Part shown: piece by piece, positions 26,029 to 34,739 of the stretch
Position numbering within the stretch: position 1 is the stretch's first letter
How the letters are laid out: the number at the start of each line of letters is the position of its first letter
Assembly: GCF_003337215.1 (NCBI RefSeq)
Contig: NZ_QPIG01000003.1
Location: 62,001 to 126,000, forward strand
Reading direction: 5' to 3'
Length of the DNA stretch: 64,000 nucleotides
DNA from: Oceanihabitans sediminis
GTDB taxonomy: Bacteria > Bacteroidota > Bacteroidia > Flavobacteriales > Flavobacteriaceae
Made by a program: the position numbers and the translations under genes
Notes under the pieces: model-generated
Told to the model about the DNA's origin: nothing
Database searches by the model: none
The model's input: only the letters and a program-made list of their open reading frames with translations

Positions 26029-26049
26029 ATATAATATATAATAGCTAAA

Positions 26050-26301
26050 TTATTTTTTGAATTTAGCGTATTTGTTTTTGAACTTGTCAATACGTCCAGC
26101 AGTATCTATTAATTTAGATTTACCAGTGTAAAATGGATGAGATGTTCTAGAAATCTCCATTTTAATTAATGGATATTCAACACCTTCATGCTCTATCGTT
26201 TCAGCTGTGTTTGCTGTAGATTTAGTTATAAATATATCATCATTTGACATATCTTTAAATGCTACTAATCTATAATTTTCTGGATGTATACCTTTTTTCA
26301 T
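26050..26301 (-). CDS. rpmE: 50S ribosomal protein L31, type B
   Basis: An 83-residue ribosomal protein starting [20 protein letters not shown], with the typical [13 protein letters not shown] segment near 53-65. It lacks the zinc-binding Cys pairs of L31 type A, so it is the zinc-independent form (YkgM/RpmE2 type). In Bacteroidota this is often the only L31 gene, so it need not imply zinc regulation. It has its own promoter and terminator. Confidence 0.96.
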   Translation of the reverse strand: MKKGIHPENYRLVAFKDMSNDDIFITKSTANTAETIEHEGVEYPLIKMEISRTSHPFYTGKSKLIDTAGRIDKFKNKYAKFKK

Positions 26302-26338
26302 CGCTAAATGCTTTATTGTCTTTACTATTTTCGAGGTG

Positions 26339-26368
26339 CAAATTTAACCATTTTTTACTAATGTGCAA
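26339..26368 (-). promoter_or_regulatory. Promoter of rpmE
   Basis: Minus-strand -33 TTG (26366-26368), 19-bp spacer and -7 TAAATTTG (26339-26346). The spacing is the same as at the rpmH promoter in this window. Confidence 0.65.
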
Positions 26369-26444
26369 TAGTATTTGCAAAATTTATTCAATAATATTAT
26401 TTATTTCTAGTAATCGTGCATCAAAAAGGATAAGATTACAGTAT

Positions 26445-26479
26445 TTGAAAGAATTTAATGTAACGTTTTCCTATATTTG
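26445..26479 (+). promoter_or_regulatory. Promoter of the DUF4199 gene operon
   Basis: -33 TTG (26445-26447), 24-bp spacer and -7 TATATTTG (26472-26479), 37 bp before the start codon at 26517. Confidence 0.5.
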
Positions 26480-26516
26480 TTCACTAACTAACTATAAACA
26501 AAAATACTAAAATAAA

Positions 26517-27032
26517 ATGGAAAACAAACCTCTATCAACTGGTAGCTATGCCAAAAACTACGGATTAGTTTTAGGGCTAATCTTAATATTAATTTCTGTT
26601 ATAATGTATGTAACAGGTATGCAACTAGAAGGAGTACAATGGCCAATGTATATTTACTATGTACTATTTCCCGTAGTTATTATTTACGTTATTAGTCAGT
26701 ACAAAAAAAACAACAGCAACCTTTTAAGTTTAAGCCAAGCTATTAAAATAGGTACCCTTATAGGTGTTATAAGCGCATTAGTTTTTGCTGTTTACGGTTT
26801 AGTTTTTAACTATATCATAGATCCTGGCTTTCAAGAACAAGCAATGGAAGTTGTAAAAGATAAATTACTAGAAAACCCAGACCTTTCAGAAGAAATGGTA
26901 GAACAACAAATAATAATGATGAAAAAGTTCTCTAATCCTATATTAGGATCTGCCTTATGGATTGCTTTAAGTGCATTTTTTGGTCTACTATACTCTCTTA
27001 TTGGTGGGGTTGCAATGAAAAAAGAAGCATAA
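26517..27032 (+). CDS. DUF4199 membrane protein
   Basis: A 171-residue inner-membrane protein with four predicted helices (about 14-34, 42-60, 78-100 and 140-165) and a charged loop between the third and fourth (KDKLLENPDLSEEMVEQQ). This topology, and the N-terminal pattern with a Gly-rich second helix, fit the Bacteroidota family DUF4199. It precedes a family 2 glycosyltransferase by 3 bp, an association I believe is common in Flavobacteriaceae, so a role in surface glycolipid or polyprenyl-sugar metabolism is possible. The function is unknown. Confidence 0.85.
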   Translation: MENKPLSTGSYAKNYGLVLGLILILISVIMYVTGMQLEGVQWPMYIYYVLFPVVIIYVISQYKKNNSNLLSLSQAIKIGTLIGVISALVFAVYGLVFNYIIDPGFQEQAMEVVKDKLLENPDLSEEMVEQQIIMMKKFSNPILGSALWIALSAFFGLLYSLIGGVAMKKEA

Positions 27033-27035
27033 TAC

Positions 27036-27986
27036 ATGAATATATCAGTAGTCATACCACTACTTAACGAACAAGATTCTTTAACAGAATTACATGATTG
27101 GATTGTAAAAGTTATGCAGTCCAATCATTTTTCTTATGAAATCCTATTTATAGACGACGGTAGCACCGATGATTCTTGGAAAATAATTTCAGAATTATCC
27201 ATAAAAAACAACAATGTAAAAGGCATAAGATTCCTGAAAAATTTTGGAAAATCGCAAGCCCTACATGCCGGTTTTGCTAAAGCACAAGGAGACGTTATTA
27301 TCACGATGGATGCCGATTTACAGGATAATCCAGATGAAATACCAGAACTATACCAAATGATTGTAAAAGATGGTTTTGATTTAGTTTCCGGATGGAAGAA
27401 GAAGCGTTACGACTCTGTTATTGCTAAAAACCTTCCCTCTAAATTATTCAATTGGGCTGCCCGAAAAACATCTGGAGTAAAACTGCATGATTTTAACTGC
27501 GGATTGAAAGCATACCATCATGATGTTGTAAAAAACATAGATGTGAACGGTGAAATGCATCGCTATATCCCGGTACTTTCTAAAAATGCAGGTTTCACTA
27601 AAATTGGAGAAAAAGTAGTACAACACCAAGCAAGAAAATATGGCGAAACAAAATTCGGCATGAATAGATTTATTCACGGTTTTCTCGACTTGATTACTAT
27701 TTGGTTTATTTCTCGATTTGGAAAAAACCCTATGCATCTTTTCGGAGCCTTAGGATTTATAATGTTTGCTATAGGATTTGCATTCGCATTATACTTAGGA
27801 ATAGATAAATTATATTTAAACCCAACAGGAAGATTAATAACCCAACGTCCGCAATTTTACATCTCATTGGTTACCATGATTATAGGAACTCAATTTTTTG
27901 TTGCAGGATTTTTAGGAGAAATTATTTTAAGAACAAAATCAGACAAAAATAGATACTTAGTAAAAGAAGCAATTAATTTAGATTAA
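27036..27986 (+). CDS. Family 2 glycosyltransferase, polyprenyl-phosphate type
   Basis: A 316-residue GT-A enzyme. Nucleotide-sugar binding residues are in SVVIPLLNEQDSL and FIDDGSTDDSW, the DxD-type motif is MDADLQDNPDEIPELY near 91-106, and the acceptor-side region is KLHDFNCGLKAYH. Two C-terminal membrane helices (about 232-255 and 270-295) match the GtrB/ArnC/DPMS subgroup, which transfers a sugar to a polyprenyl phosphate at the inner membrane. The exact sugar is not predictable. It forms an operon with the DUF4199 gene 3 bp upstream. Confidence 0.9.
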   Translation: MNISVVIPLLNEQDSLTELHDWIVKVMQSNHFSYEILFIDDGSTDDSWKIISELSIKNNNVKGIRFLKNFGKSQALHAGFAKAQGDVIITMDADLQDNPDEIPELYQMIVKDGFDLVSGWKKKRYDSVIAKNLPSKLFNWAARKTSGVKLHDFNCGLKAYHHDVVKNIDVNGEMHRYIPVLSKNAGFTKIGEKVVQHQARKYGETKFGMNRFIHGFLDLITIWFISRFGKNPMHLFGALGFIMFAIGFAFALYLGIDKLYLNPTGRLITQRPQFYISLVTMIIGTQFFVAGFLGEIILRTKSDKNRYLVKEAINLD

Positions 27987-28120
27987 AAACTTCAAGCTTA
28001 CTACAAATATCACTTTGTCTAAGCGTCCAAAAATTTTCGGAAAATTAAAAGTTACCCTATTGAAATCAAGCTATTTCAATTTTTAACTTCAAATTAGATT
28101 TTAACATTTTTGTAATTCCG

Positions 28121-28128
28121 TATTTTTG
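28121..28128 (+). promoter_or_regulatory. -7 element for the phosphohexomutase operon
   Basis: TATTTTTG, 20 bp before the ATG at 28149. No clear -33 TTG. Confidence 0.45.
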
Positions 28129-28148
28129 CACATTAATTATAGTATAAT

Positions 28149-29879
28149 ATGAGATACATTGAACCAGAATTATTAGAAAGAGTAAACACATGGCTTACTC
28201 CTGCTTTTGACGAAAAAACTCAAACACATATAAAAGATCTTATTGCAAGCAACCCTACAGAATTAAAGGAATCTTTTTATAAAGATTTAGAATTTGGTAC
28301 AGGTGGAATGCGCGGTGTAATGGGAATGGGAACCAACCGAATTAACAAATACACCTTAGGAAGAAACACACAAGGTATTTGCAACTATTTACATACCGTT
28401 TTCCCTGGGGTAAAACACAAAGTGGCAATCGCTTTTGATTGTAGACACAACAGTAAAACATTAGCTAAAGTAGTTGCCGATGTTTTTTCTGCAAACGGAG
28501 TGCAAGTGTTTTTATTTGAAGACTTACGCCCTACTCCAGAACTTTCTTTCGCATTAAAACATCTAAACTGTCACTGCGGAATTGTACTTACAGCATCACA
28601 TAACCCGCCAGAGTACAATGGTTATAAGGTTTATTGGCAAGATGGCGGACAATTAGTGCCACCACAAGATGCAGAAATTATAAAAGAAATAAGTAATCTT
28701 GATTATGCAGAAATTAAATTTGAAGCTAATGAAGAAAACATTACATATATAGGTAAAGAAGTAGATGATGTGTTTATAGAAGCATCAATTAAAAATGGAA
28801 GCTTTGAATCTGCAACAGAAGCGAAAGAAGATTTCAATATTGTTTTCACTTCGCTACACGGAACTTCTATCACTATTTTCCCAGAAACTCTAAAACGCGC
28901 TGGATATAACAATGTTCATATTGTTGAAGATCAACGCGAACCTAACGGAGATTTCCCTACAGTAAAATCACCAAATCCAGAAGAACCTGAAGCTCTAAAA
29001 ATGGCTTTAGAACTTGCAGAAAAAAAGAATGCCGATATAGTAATTGGTACAGACCCAGATGCAGATAGACTTGGTGTTGCTGTTAGAGATCTTGACGGAA
29101 AGATGATTCTTTTAAACGGAAATCAAACCATGGTTATGATGACCGATTTCCTATTAAAACAATGGAAAAAAGAAAACAAACTTAAGGGTAAAGAATTTGT
29201 AGCTACAACAATCGTTTCTACTCCAATGGTAGATATTTTAGCAAAAGCTTACAATACCGATTGCAAAATAGTTTTAACCGGTTTTAAATGGATTGCAAAA
29301 TTAATCAAAGACTTCCCTAACCTAGATTATATTGGGGGTGGTGAAGAAAGCTTCGGTTATATGGTTGGCGATTTTGTTAGAGATAAAGACGCAAACACGG
29401 CCTCATTGTTAGCTATAGAAATTGCTGCCCAAGCAAAAGCCAAAGGAAGTTCTTTCTATAAAGAATTAATAAATCTATACGTAGAACACGGTTTATACAA
29501 AGAGCATTTAATTTCGTTAACTAAAAAAGGAATCGAAGGAGCACAAGAAATCAAACAAATGATGATAGATGCTAGAAACAATCCTTTAGAAGAAATTAAT
29601 GGTGAAAAAGTAGTTTTAATAGAAGATTATCAATCGTCTATTGCAAAAAACCTACAATCACATGAAGAAACTACTATAGATGTTCCTAAATCTAATGTAC
29701 TTATTTACTATACCGAAAACGGAACTAAAATAGCATTAAGACCTAGCGGAACAGAACCAAAAATTAAATTCTATATTAGTGTGAATACAGAACTAGAAAA
29801 TGCTTCGGAATTCAAGACTAAAGAACAAGAATTGGATGCGAAAATGGAAGCAATCATTAAAGACCTGAAACTTAATTAA
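28149..29879 (+). CDS. Phospho-sugar mutase (phosphoglucomutase/phosphomannomutase)
   Basis: A 576-residue alpha-D-phosphohexomutase that interconverts hexose 1- and 6-phosphates. The phosphoserine loop is TASHNPPEYNGYKVYW near 147-162, metal-binding Asp residues are in GTDPDADRLGVAV near 302-314, the sugar loop is GGEESFGYMVGD and the phosphate-binding loop is RPSGTEPKIKFY near the C-terminus. Length and the N-terminal GTGGMRGVMG motif match the PgcA-type enzymes of Firmicutes and Bacteroidota. TAATG overlaps the following ABC exporter gene by one base, so the two are translated together. Confidence 0.94.
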   Translation: MRYIEPELLERVNTWLTPAFDEKTQTHIKDLIASNPTELKESFYKDLEFGTGGMRGVMGMGTNRINKYTLGRNTQGICNYLHTVFPGVKHKVAIAFDCRHNSKTLAKVVADVFSANGVQVFLFEDLRPTPELSFALKHLNCHCGIVLTASHNPPEYNGYKVYWQDGGQLVPPQDAEIIKEISNLDYAEIKFEANEENITYIGKEVDDVFIEASIKNGSFESATEAKEDFNIVFTSLHGTSITIFPETLKRAGYNNVHIVEDQREPNGDFPTVKSPNPEEPEALKMALELAEKKNADIVIGTDPDADRLGVAVRDLDGKMILLNGNQTMVMMTDFLLKQWKKENKLKGKEFVATTIVSTPMVDILAKAYNTDCKIVLTGFKWIAKLIKDFPNLDYIGGGEESFGYMVGDFVRDKDANTASLLAIEIAAQAKAKGSSFYKELINLYVEHGLYKEHLISLTKKGIEGAQEIKQMMIDARNNPLEEINGEKVVLIEDYQSSIAKNLQSHEETTIDVPKSNVLIYYTENGTKIALRPSGTEPKIKFYISVNTELENASEFKTKEQELDAKMEAIIKDLKLN

Positions 29880-31705
29880 TGGAATATTTAAAGAAGATTT
29901 CCAAATTTTTAATTCCGTATAAAAAGTACGGATATTTAAACATTTTCTTCAATGTACTTTATGCGCTATTTAGTACACTGGCCATGGTATCTTTAATGCC
30001 AATGATTAACGTGCTTTTTGGTGAAACCGAAAAACTTTACGAAAAACCAGTTTACCAAGGCATCAGAGGTATTAAAACTTACGGACAAGATTATTTAAAC
30101 TATTTCGTTACCATTACAAACGAAAACGAAGGACCGCAAATCACTTTGTTATACATGATTATTCTAATCATTAGTTTGTTTTTACTCAAGAATGTTTTTA
30201 ATTATCTAGCGTTATTCTTTATCACTTTCTTAAGAAATGGGGTTTTAAAAGATTTACGAAACTCTATCTATAATAAAGTTTTAACCCTCCCTATCTCCTA
30301 CTATTCCGAAAAGAAAAAAGGAGATATTATTGCGCGTATTTCAGGAGATGTAAACGAAGTAAAAAACTCTTTATTAGCTGTTTTAGAACTCATTATAAAA
30401 GAACCTTTAACTATTGTATTTGCTATTGTAACTATGTTTACAATTTCAATGAAACTTACCGTATTCGTATTTATTTTCATTCCTGTTGCAGGATTTATTA
30501 TTTCTAGAATAGGGAAAAGCTTAAAGAAAAAATCCGGAAGAGTACAACAAGAACAAGGGGTCTTTTTATCTACCTTAGAAGAAACCCTTAGCGGATTAAA
30601 AGTAATTAAAGGTTTTAATGCCGAAGACCAATTCAATAAAAGATTCCAAGAATCTACTAACAGATTTTACAACTATTCAAACACTTTACTTAACCGTCAA
30701 AACCTAGCATCTCCTACAAGTGAGTTTTTAGGAATCGCAACAATTGCCGCATTATTATGGTATGGTGGTAGCATGGTTTTAATAGATAAAAGTCTTTCGG
30801 GTGGTGCATTTATTACATACATGGCACTTGCCTACCAAATCTTGACGCCTGCTAAAGCTATAAGTAAAGCTAGTTACCAAGTAAAAGCTGGAAATGCAGC
30901 TGCAGATCGTGTTTTAGAAATAATTGAAACACCTTCCCCTCTAGAAGATAAACTAGACGCAAAAGTAAAAGAAGGTTTCCACTCCGAAATTGCTATAAAT
31001 AATATTTCATTTAAATACCAAGATGACTTAGTTCTTAAGAACTTTTCTGTAAATGTTCCTAAAGGAAAAACAGTGGCACTTGTTGGACAATCTGGAAGCG
31101 GAAAATCTACCATTGCAAATCTTGTTACACGTTTTTATGATGTTAACGAGGGAAGCATTACTATTGATGGAGAAGATATTAGAGACCTAACCAAAAAATC
31201 TTTAAGAAGCTTAATAGGTCTGGTTACGCAAGATTCTATTCTTTTTAACGAAACAGTAAAAAATAACTTGCTTATAGGAAACCCTAATGCTACGGATGAA
31301 GAGGTCATAGATGCCTTAAAAATAGCAAACGCTTGGGAGTTTGTAAAAGACCTACCTAAAGGAATTGAAACCAATATTGGTGATTCTGGAGGAAAACTTT
31401 CTGGAGGTCAAAAGCAACGTTTGAGTATTGCTAGAGCTGTTTTAAAGAATCCACCAATCATGATTCTTGACGAAGCTACTTCTGCTTTAGATACAGAAAG
31501 TGAACGTTTAGTGCAAGTTGCATTAGAAAACATGATGAAAAACAGAACTTCTATTGTAATTGCTCACAGACTTTCAACAATTCAAAATGCAGATAAAATA
31601 CTAGTGATGCAAAAAGGAGAAATTGCAGAACAAGGCACACATAAAGAACTTTTAGCTAAACAAGGTATCTATCAAAAGTTAGTAGAAATGCAAAGTTTTG
31701 AATAA
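29879..31705 (+). CDS. MsbA-like ABC exporter (fused permease and ATPase)
   Basis: A 608-residue half-transporter. Six membrane helices (about 15-320) are followed by an ATPase domain with Walker A GQSGSGKST near 402-410, Q-loop GLVTQDSILF, signature LSGGQKQRLSIARAV, Walker B PIMILDEATSALD and the H-loop IAHRLSTI. It works as a homodimer in the inner membrane. The family moves lipid A, lipids, peptides or drugs; coupling to a phosphohexomutase gene hints at a lipid-linked glycan, but this is inference. A strong terminator follows. Confidence 0.92.
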   Translation: MEYLKKISKFLIPYKKYGYLNIFFNVLYALFSTLAMVSLMPMINVLFGETEKLYEKPVYQGIRGIKTYGQDYLNYFVTITNENEGPQITLLYMIILIISLFLLKNVFNYLALFFITFLRNGVLKDLRNSIYNKVLTLPISYYSEKKKGDIIARISGDVNEVKNSLLAVLELIIKEPLTIVFAIVTMFTISMKLTVFVFIFIPVAGFIISRIGKSLKKKSGRVQQEQGVFLSTLEETLSGLKVIKGFNAEDQFNKRFQESTNRFYNYSNTLLNRQNLASPTSEFLGIATIAALLWYGGSMVLIDKSLSGGAFITYMALAYQILTPAKAISKASYQVKAGNAAADRVLEIIETPSPLEDKLDAKVKEGFHSEIAINNISFKYQDDLVLKNFSVNVPKGKTVALVGQSGSGKSTIANLVTRFYDVNEGSITIDGEDIRDLTKKSLRSLIGLVTQDSILFNETVKNNLLIGNPNATDEEVIDALKIANAWEFVKDLPKGIETNIGDSGGKLSGGQKQRLSIARAVLKNPPIMILDEATSALDTESERLVQVALENMMKNRTSIVIAHRLSTIQNADKILVMQKGEIAEQGTHKELLAKQGIYQKLVEMQSFE

Positions 31706-31723
31706 ATAAAAACTCCATAAACT

Positions 31724-31754
31724 AAAAAAGCTAGAATTTCTTCTAGCTTTTTTT
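31724..31754 (+). terminator. Rho-independent terminator
   Basis: Stem AAAAAAGCTAGAA / TTCTAGCTTTTTTT with loop TTTC, 19 bp after the ABC exporter stop. The 241 bp from here to the next start codon are AT-rich with no convincing gene. Confidence 0.88.
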
Positions 31755-31995
31755 GTTTCTGTTTAGACTTGGGGCGTCTAACATTAAGTAAGTATTATTA
31801 TACAAATTTATATAAAATTATCCTAACCACCAAAAAAAACATGCATTTCACCTATAATAACATACACTTTATCGATGTTTTTAACCACAAAACACTCTAT
31901 ACCAACTGTTTGTAGTTTTAAATATTTTTCAATAAAAAATATTACCTTTATTAAACTATTTGCTTAATAATTAGTCAAATAATTAAAATGTACTT

Positions 31996-32538
31996 GTGTT
32001 AAACGAAACACTACTTATAAATCAGTTAAAAAGTAACCAAACAAAAGAACAAGCTTTTAAAGAGTTAGTTAGTCTTTATAAGGAACGTTTGTATTGGCAC
32101 ATACGTCATATTGTAAAATCACATGACGACACCGACGATGTACTTCAAAACACGTTTATAAAAGTTTTTAGAAACATAGACAATTTTAAAGGAGACAGTA
32201 AAATTTACTCCTGGATGTACAGAATTGCAACAAACGAGGCTATTTCGTTTATAAATAAAAATGCTAAACGCTTACAAACTACAAACGAAGAAGCACAAGA
32301 TCTGGCAATTAACAACCTACAATCGGATGTTTATTTTGAAGGAGATGAAATCCAACTAAAACTTCAAAAAGCTATTGCCACACTACCTCAAAAGCAACAA
32401 ATAGTTTTTAATATGAGGTATTTTCAGGATATAAAATATAAAGATATGGCCGAAATTCTTGAAACAAGTGAAGGAGCATTAAAGGCTTCATATCATATCG
32501 CAGTTAAAAAAATTGAAGACTATTTAACTCAAGATTAA
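31996..32538 (+). CDS. ECF-family RNA polymerase sigma factor (second locus)
   Basis: A 180-residue sigma factor. Region 2 is visible in SHDDTDDVLQNTFIKVFRNI and YSWMYRIATNEAISF, and region 4 in LPQKQQIVFNMRYFQDIKY and the helix-turn-helix LETSEGALKASYHIAVKKI. The start is GTG at 31996; the nearby ATG at 31988 runs into a stop after four codons. It is followed by a membrane protein with GF-VP-YFE repeats and a Spy/CpxP-like protein, a module typical of Bacteroidota envelope-stress loci. It is unrelated in gene content to the sigma locus at 3.5 kb. Confidence 0.9.
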   Translation: MLNETLLINQLKSNQTKEQAFKELVSLYKERLYWHIRHIVKSHDDTDDVLQNTFIKVFRNIDNFKGDSKIYSWMYRIATNEAISFINKNAKRLQTTNEEAQDLAINNLQSDVYFEGDEIQLKLQKAIATLPQKQQIVFNMRYFQDIKYKDMAEILETSEGALKASYHIAVKKIEDYLTQD

Positions 32539-32568
32539 ACCTTTGCAAAAATTAAGAGTCCTACTATC

Positions 32569-33057
32569 GTGAAGAAGAAATTAAAGAACATACAAGAATC
32601 CGGTTTTAAAGTTCCAAAAACATATTTTGAAAACTTTGAAGCTTCTATTTTAAGCCAAGCTAACTTAAAAGAAAAAGCTTCAGACGCTGGTTTTACTGTA
32701 CCTGAAGGTTATTTTGAAGAAGTTGAAAAAAGTATTCTTTCTAAAACAAACAAAAAAGAATCTACTAAGGTCATTTCATTATTAAACAAAAGAAACATTA
32801 TTTACATATCTAGCATTGCCGCAGCAATTCTGTTACTTTTTAATCTTTCACTATTTAATAACACTTTTAATTTTGATACCCTAGAAACAGAAGCTGTAGA
32901 TGATTTCGTTTTAAACAATTTTGAATTAAATGATTTCAACATATTATTTTCTAACACAGAATTAAGTGAATCTGCATTTATAGACTATAATTTAAGTGAT
33001 GAAACCTTAGATTATTATTTAGAAACCATAGATGAAACCGATTTTATTTTAGATTAA
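32569..33057 (+). CDS. Likely anti-sigma membrane protein with GF-VP-YFE repeats
   Basis: A 162-residue protein with a GTG start at 32569. The cytoplasmic N-terminus has two copies of a short motif, GFKVPKTYFENFEASILSQ (about 11-29) and GFTVPEGYFEEVEKSILSK (about 41-59). One membrane helix follows near 78-96, and the extracytoplasmic C-terminus is strongly acidic and Asn-rich. The repeated GFxVPxxYFE element recurs in Bacteroidota proteins encoded right after ECF sigma genes. Context and topology suggest it binds the sigma factor encoded 30 bp upstream. No zinc motif is present. Confidence 0.7.
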   Translation: MKKKLKNIQESGFKVPKTYFENFEASILSQANLKEKASDAGFTVPEGYFEEVEKSILSKTNKKESTKVISLLNKRNIIYISSIAAAILLLFNLSLFNNTFNFDTLETEAVDDFVLNNFELNDFNILFSNTELSESAFIDYNLSDETLDYYLETIDETDFILD

Positions 33058-33084
33058 AATATGTATTTCTGTTCTTTTTAACAC

Positions 33085-33537
33085 ATGAAACAAACAACTA
33101 TGAAAACAACTTATATATTACTTTTCTCCTTACTCTTTTCGCTTAACACCTTTGCTCAAGATCACGACAAAGAAAAAGTGAGAGCGCTTAAAGTAGCACA
33201 TATTACAGAGCAGTTAGAATTAACCGCAAAAGAAGCTCAGGAATTTTGGCCAATTTATAATGCAAACCTTGAAGCTTATGATAAACTTTACAACAAATCG
33301 AAAGAAGCTAGAAAGGCTATCCCAGAAAACGTAACGGAAACAGAAGCTAAGGAGCATTTAGAAATTAGGTTAAAACTTTATGAAGACAAGTACAAGCTTC
33401 AAAGAGATTATTACGCAAAACTTTCTAAAGTGCTATCTTCTAAAAAGATTTTAAAACTAATTGAAGCGGATAGATCTTTTAAACACAAAATGATTGAACA
33501 GTTCAAACAAAGACATAAAGGAGAAAAAAGAAATTAA
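33085..33537 (+). CDS. Spy/CpxP-like periplasmic protein
   Basis: A 150-residue secreted helical protein. The signal peptide is clear. The ATG at 33100 (residue 6, MKTTYILLF) may be the true start, since it begins the signal peptide directly; cleavage is near NTFAQD. The mature part is highly charged with an LTxxQ-like element (LELTAKEAQEFWPIYN) and heptad-like helices, as in Spy/CpxP and sensors of periplasmic metal stress. In this setting it is likely an output or feedback component of the sigma/anti-sigma pair upstream. It is basic at the C-terminus (RHKGEKRN). Confidence 0.78.
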   Translation: MKQTTMKTTYILLFSLLFSLNTFAQDHDKEKVRALKVAHITEQLELTAKEAQEFWPIYNANLEAYDKLYNKSKEARKAIPENVTETEAKEHLEIRLKLYEDKYKLQRDYYAKLSKVLSSKKILKLIEADRSFKHKMIEQFKQRHKGEKRN

Positions 33538-33555
33538 AAATATAATTTCTATCAT

Positions 33556-33587
33556 AAAGCCAAGAAATACATCTTGGCTTTTTTTAT
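33556..33587. terminator. Terminator between convergent genes
   Basis: Stem AAAGCCAAGA / TCTTGGCTTT with a 6-base loop and a T tract. It overlaps the stop codon region of the minus-strand gene that follows. Confidence 0.85.
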
Positions 33588-34636
33588 TCTTTAAAAGTTA
33601 GTTTACTTATTCGTCCTGCTCCTGCTGCATAAGCCGTGCTATCATTTACAAATCGAAGTGTATAAAAGCCTTCATCACTTAAATGACTCCAATTATTTCC
33701 GGCGTCTGTACTATAATCTATACCTTTAAAACCTATAGCTACTAATTGTTTTGCTTTACTATTTGGTACATATTGCACGCAACTTCTATACCCTGGTCCA
33801 ACACCATCAGACACAACTTCCCATGTTTTACCTCCGTCAGCGGTTCTAATTTTATTAGCAAGATTTGCATCTGCTTTTGTATAATCGCCACCTACCGCAA
33901 AACCATGTAACTCGTCATAAAAATCTACACTATACATTCCTGTAGTTTCTAGACCTTGAATGATAGGTGTTTTATACACTTGCCAGGTAACCCCTTTATC
34001 TGGAGAAAATAATATTCGACTAGACTTCCCTCCTGTTGCTACCCATGTTTTATCTCCAACTATAGCAATATTTGAATCACTTGCAGCAAAAGCAGCTTCA
34101 CCTTCCTTAGCTTTTGGTAACGCATCACAAGACAGTTTGTTCCATGTTTCACCTCCATCTCTAGTAATAATAATACTCATGCAATCGTCTGTTGGATCTC
34201 CAATCGCGATGCCTTCCTTTTCATTCCAAAAATCCATAGAATCATAAAAGGCTTTTTCATGATCTTCCTGGTAAACCATTTTCTTAATATCCTCATCAAT
34301 CTTAAACATATAAGCAGGGCTACCAATACTCAAAGCAAATATACTTTTGGTTTTAGCAATAGCTCTAAAATTTAATTTTAAAGAATATGATACAGCAATA
34401 GGATATCTTATTTTTTCTGAAGCAATATCAAGGATTCCAATATCTCCTTTGGAATTTGCAAAAACAAGACCATCTGCATCTTTAAGTGTTTCAATAGCGC
34501 GAACATTTAATAAAGTGTCTTCTAAAATAGTTTCCATTTCAACCTTATTAAAAACTTTCGGCTTAAGAGTTTTTTCTATTGTATTACAAGAAAACAAAAA
34601 GCTTACACTTAAAAATATTACAAATAGCTGTTTCAT
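33584..34636 (-). CDS. Lipoprotein with BNR/YCF48-like beta-propeller repeats
   Basis: A 350-residue lipoprotein; lipobox LFSC gives Cys 17. The mature domain has repeated Asp-box or BNR elements (TRDGGETWNKL, SPDKGVTWQVY, TADGGKTWEVV, STDAGNNWSHL), the hallmark of YCF48/sialidase-like propellers. Similar Bacteroidota proteins are often annotated as oxidoreductases, but no cofactor site is visible. The role is unknown; binding of an envelope ligand or assembly help, as for plant YCF48, is only analogy. It is a single gene. Confidence 0.82.
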   Translation of the reverse strand: MKQLFVIFLSVSFLFSCNTIEKTLKPKVFNKVEMETILEDTLLNVRAIETLKDADGLVFANSKGDIGILDIASEKIRYPIAVSYSLKLNFRAIAKTKSIFALSIGSPAYMFKIDEDIKKMVYQEDHEKAFYDSMDFWNEKEGIAIGDPTDDCMSIIITRDGGETWNKLSCDALPKAKEGEAAFAASDSNIAIVGDKTWVATGGKSSRILFSPDKGVTWQVYKTPIIQGLETTGMYSVDFYDELHGFAVGGDYTKADANLANKIRTADGGKTWEVVSDGVGPGYRSCVQYVPNSKAKQLVAIGFKGIDYSTDAGNNWSHLSDEGFYTLRFVNDSTAYAAGAGRISKLTFKE

Positions 34637-34712
34637 AAATTAGAATTTTTCAGGAAAGATAAGTCACTTCATCTAAATATTAAAAATATTCGTGAAATCG
34701 TGGCATTTAACG

Positions 34713-34720
34713 TAACTTTG
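34713..34720 (+). promoter_or_regulatory. -7 element for rsmB-like gene
   Basis: TAACTTTG, 19 bp before the ATG at 34740. Confidence 0.45.
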
Positions 34721-34739
34721 TAGGATTATAAAATTTAAA

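Noticed and set aside
26259-26510. Plus-strand 83-codon frame before the DUF4199 gene
   Set aside because: It overlaps the rpmE start and both promoters, is rich in Ser, Ile and Phe as expected for AT-rich noncoding DNA, and has no family resemblance.
31755-31995. Possible gene or RNA in the 241-bp gap before the second sigma gene
   Set aside because: No frame has protein-like composition or a start, and no tRNA, riboswitch or strong hairpin was seen. A TACCTTTA at 31943-31950 is too weak to call a promoter.
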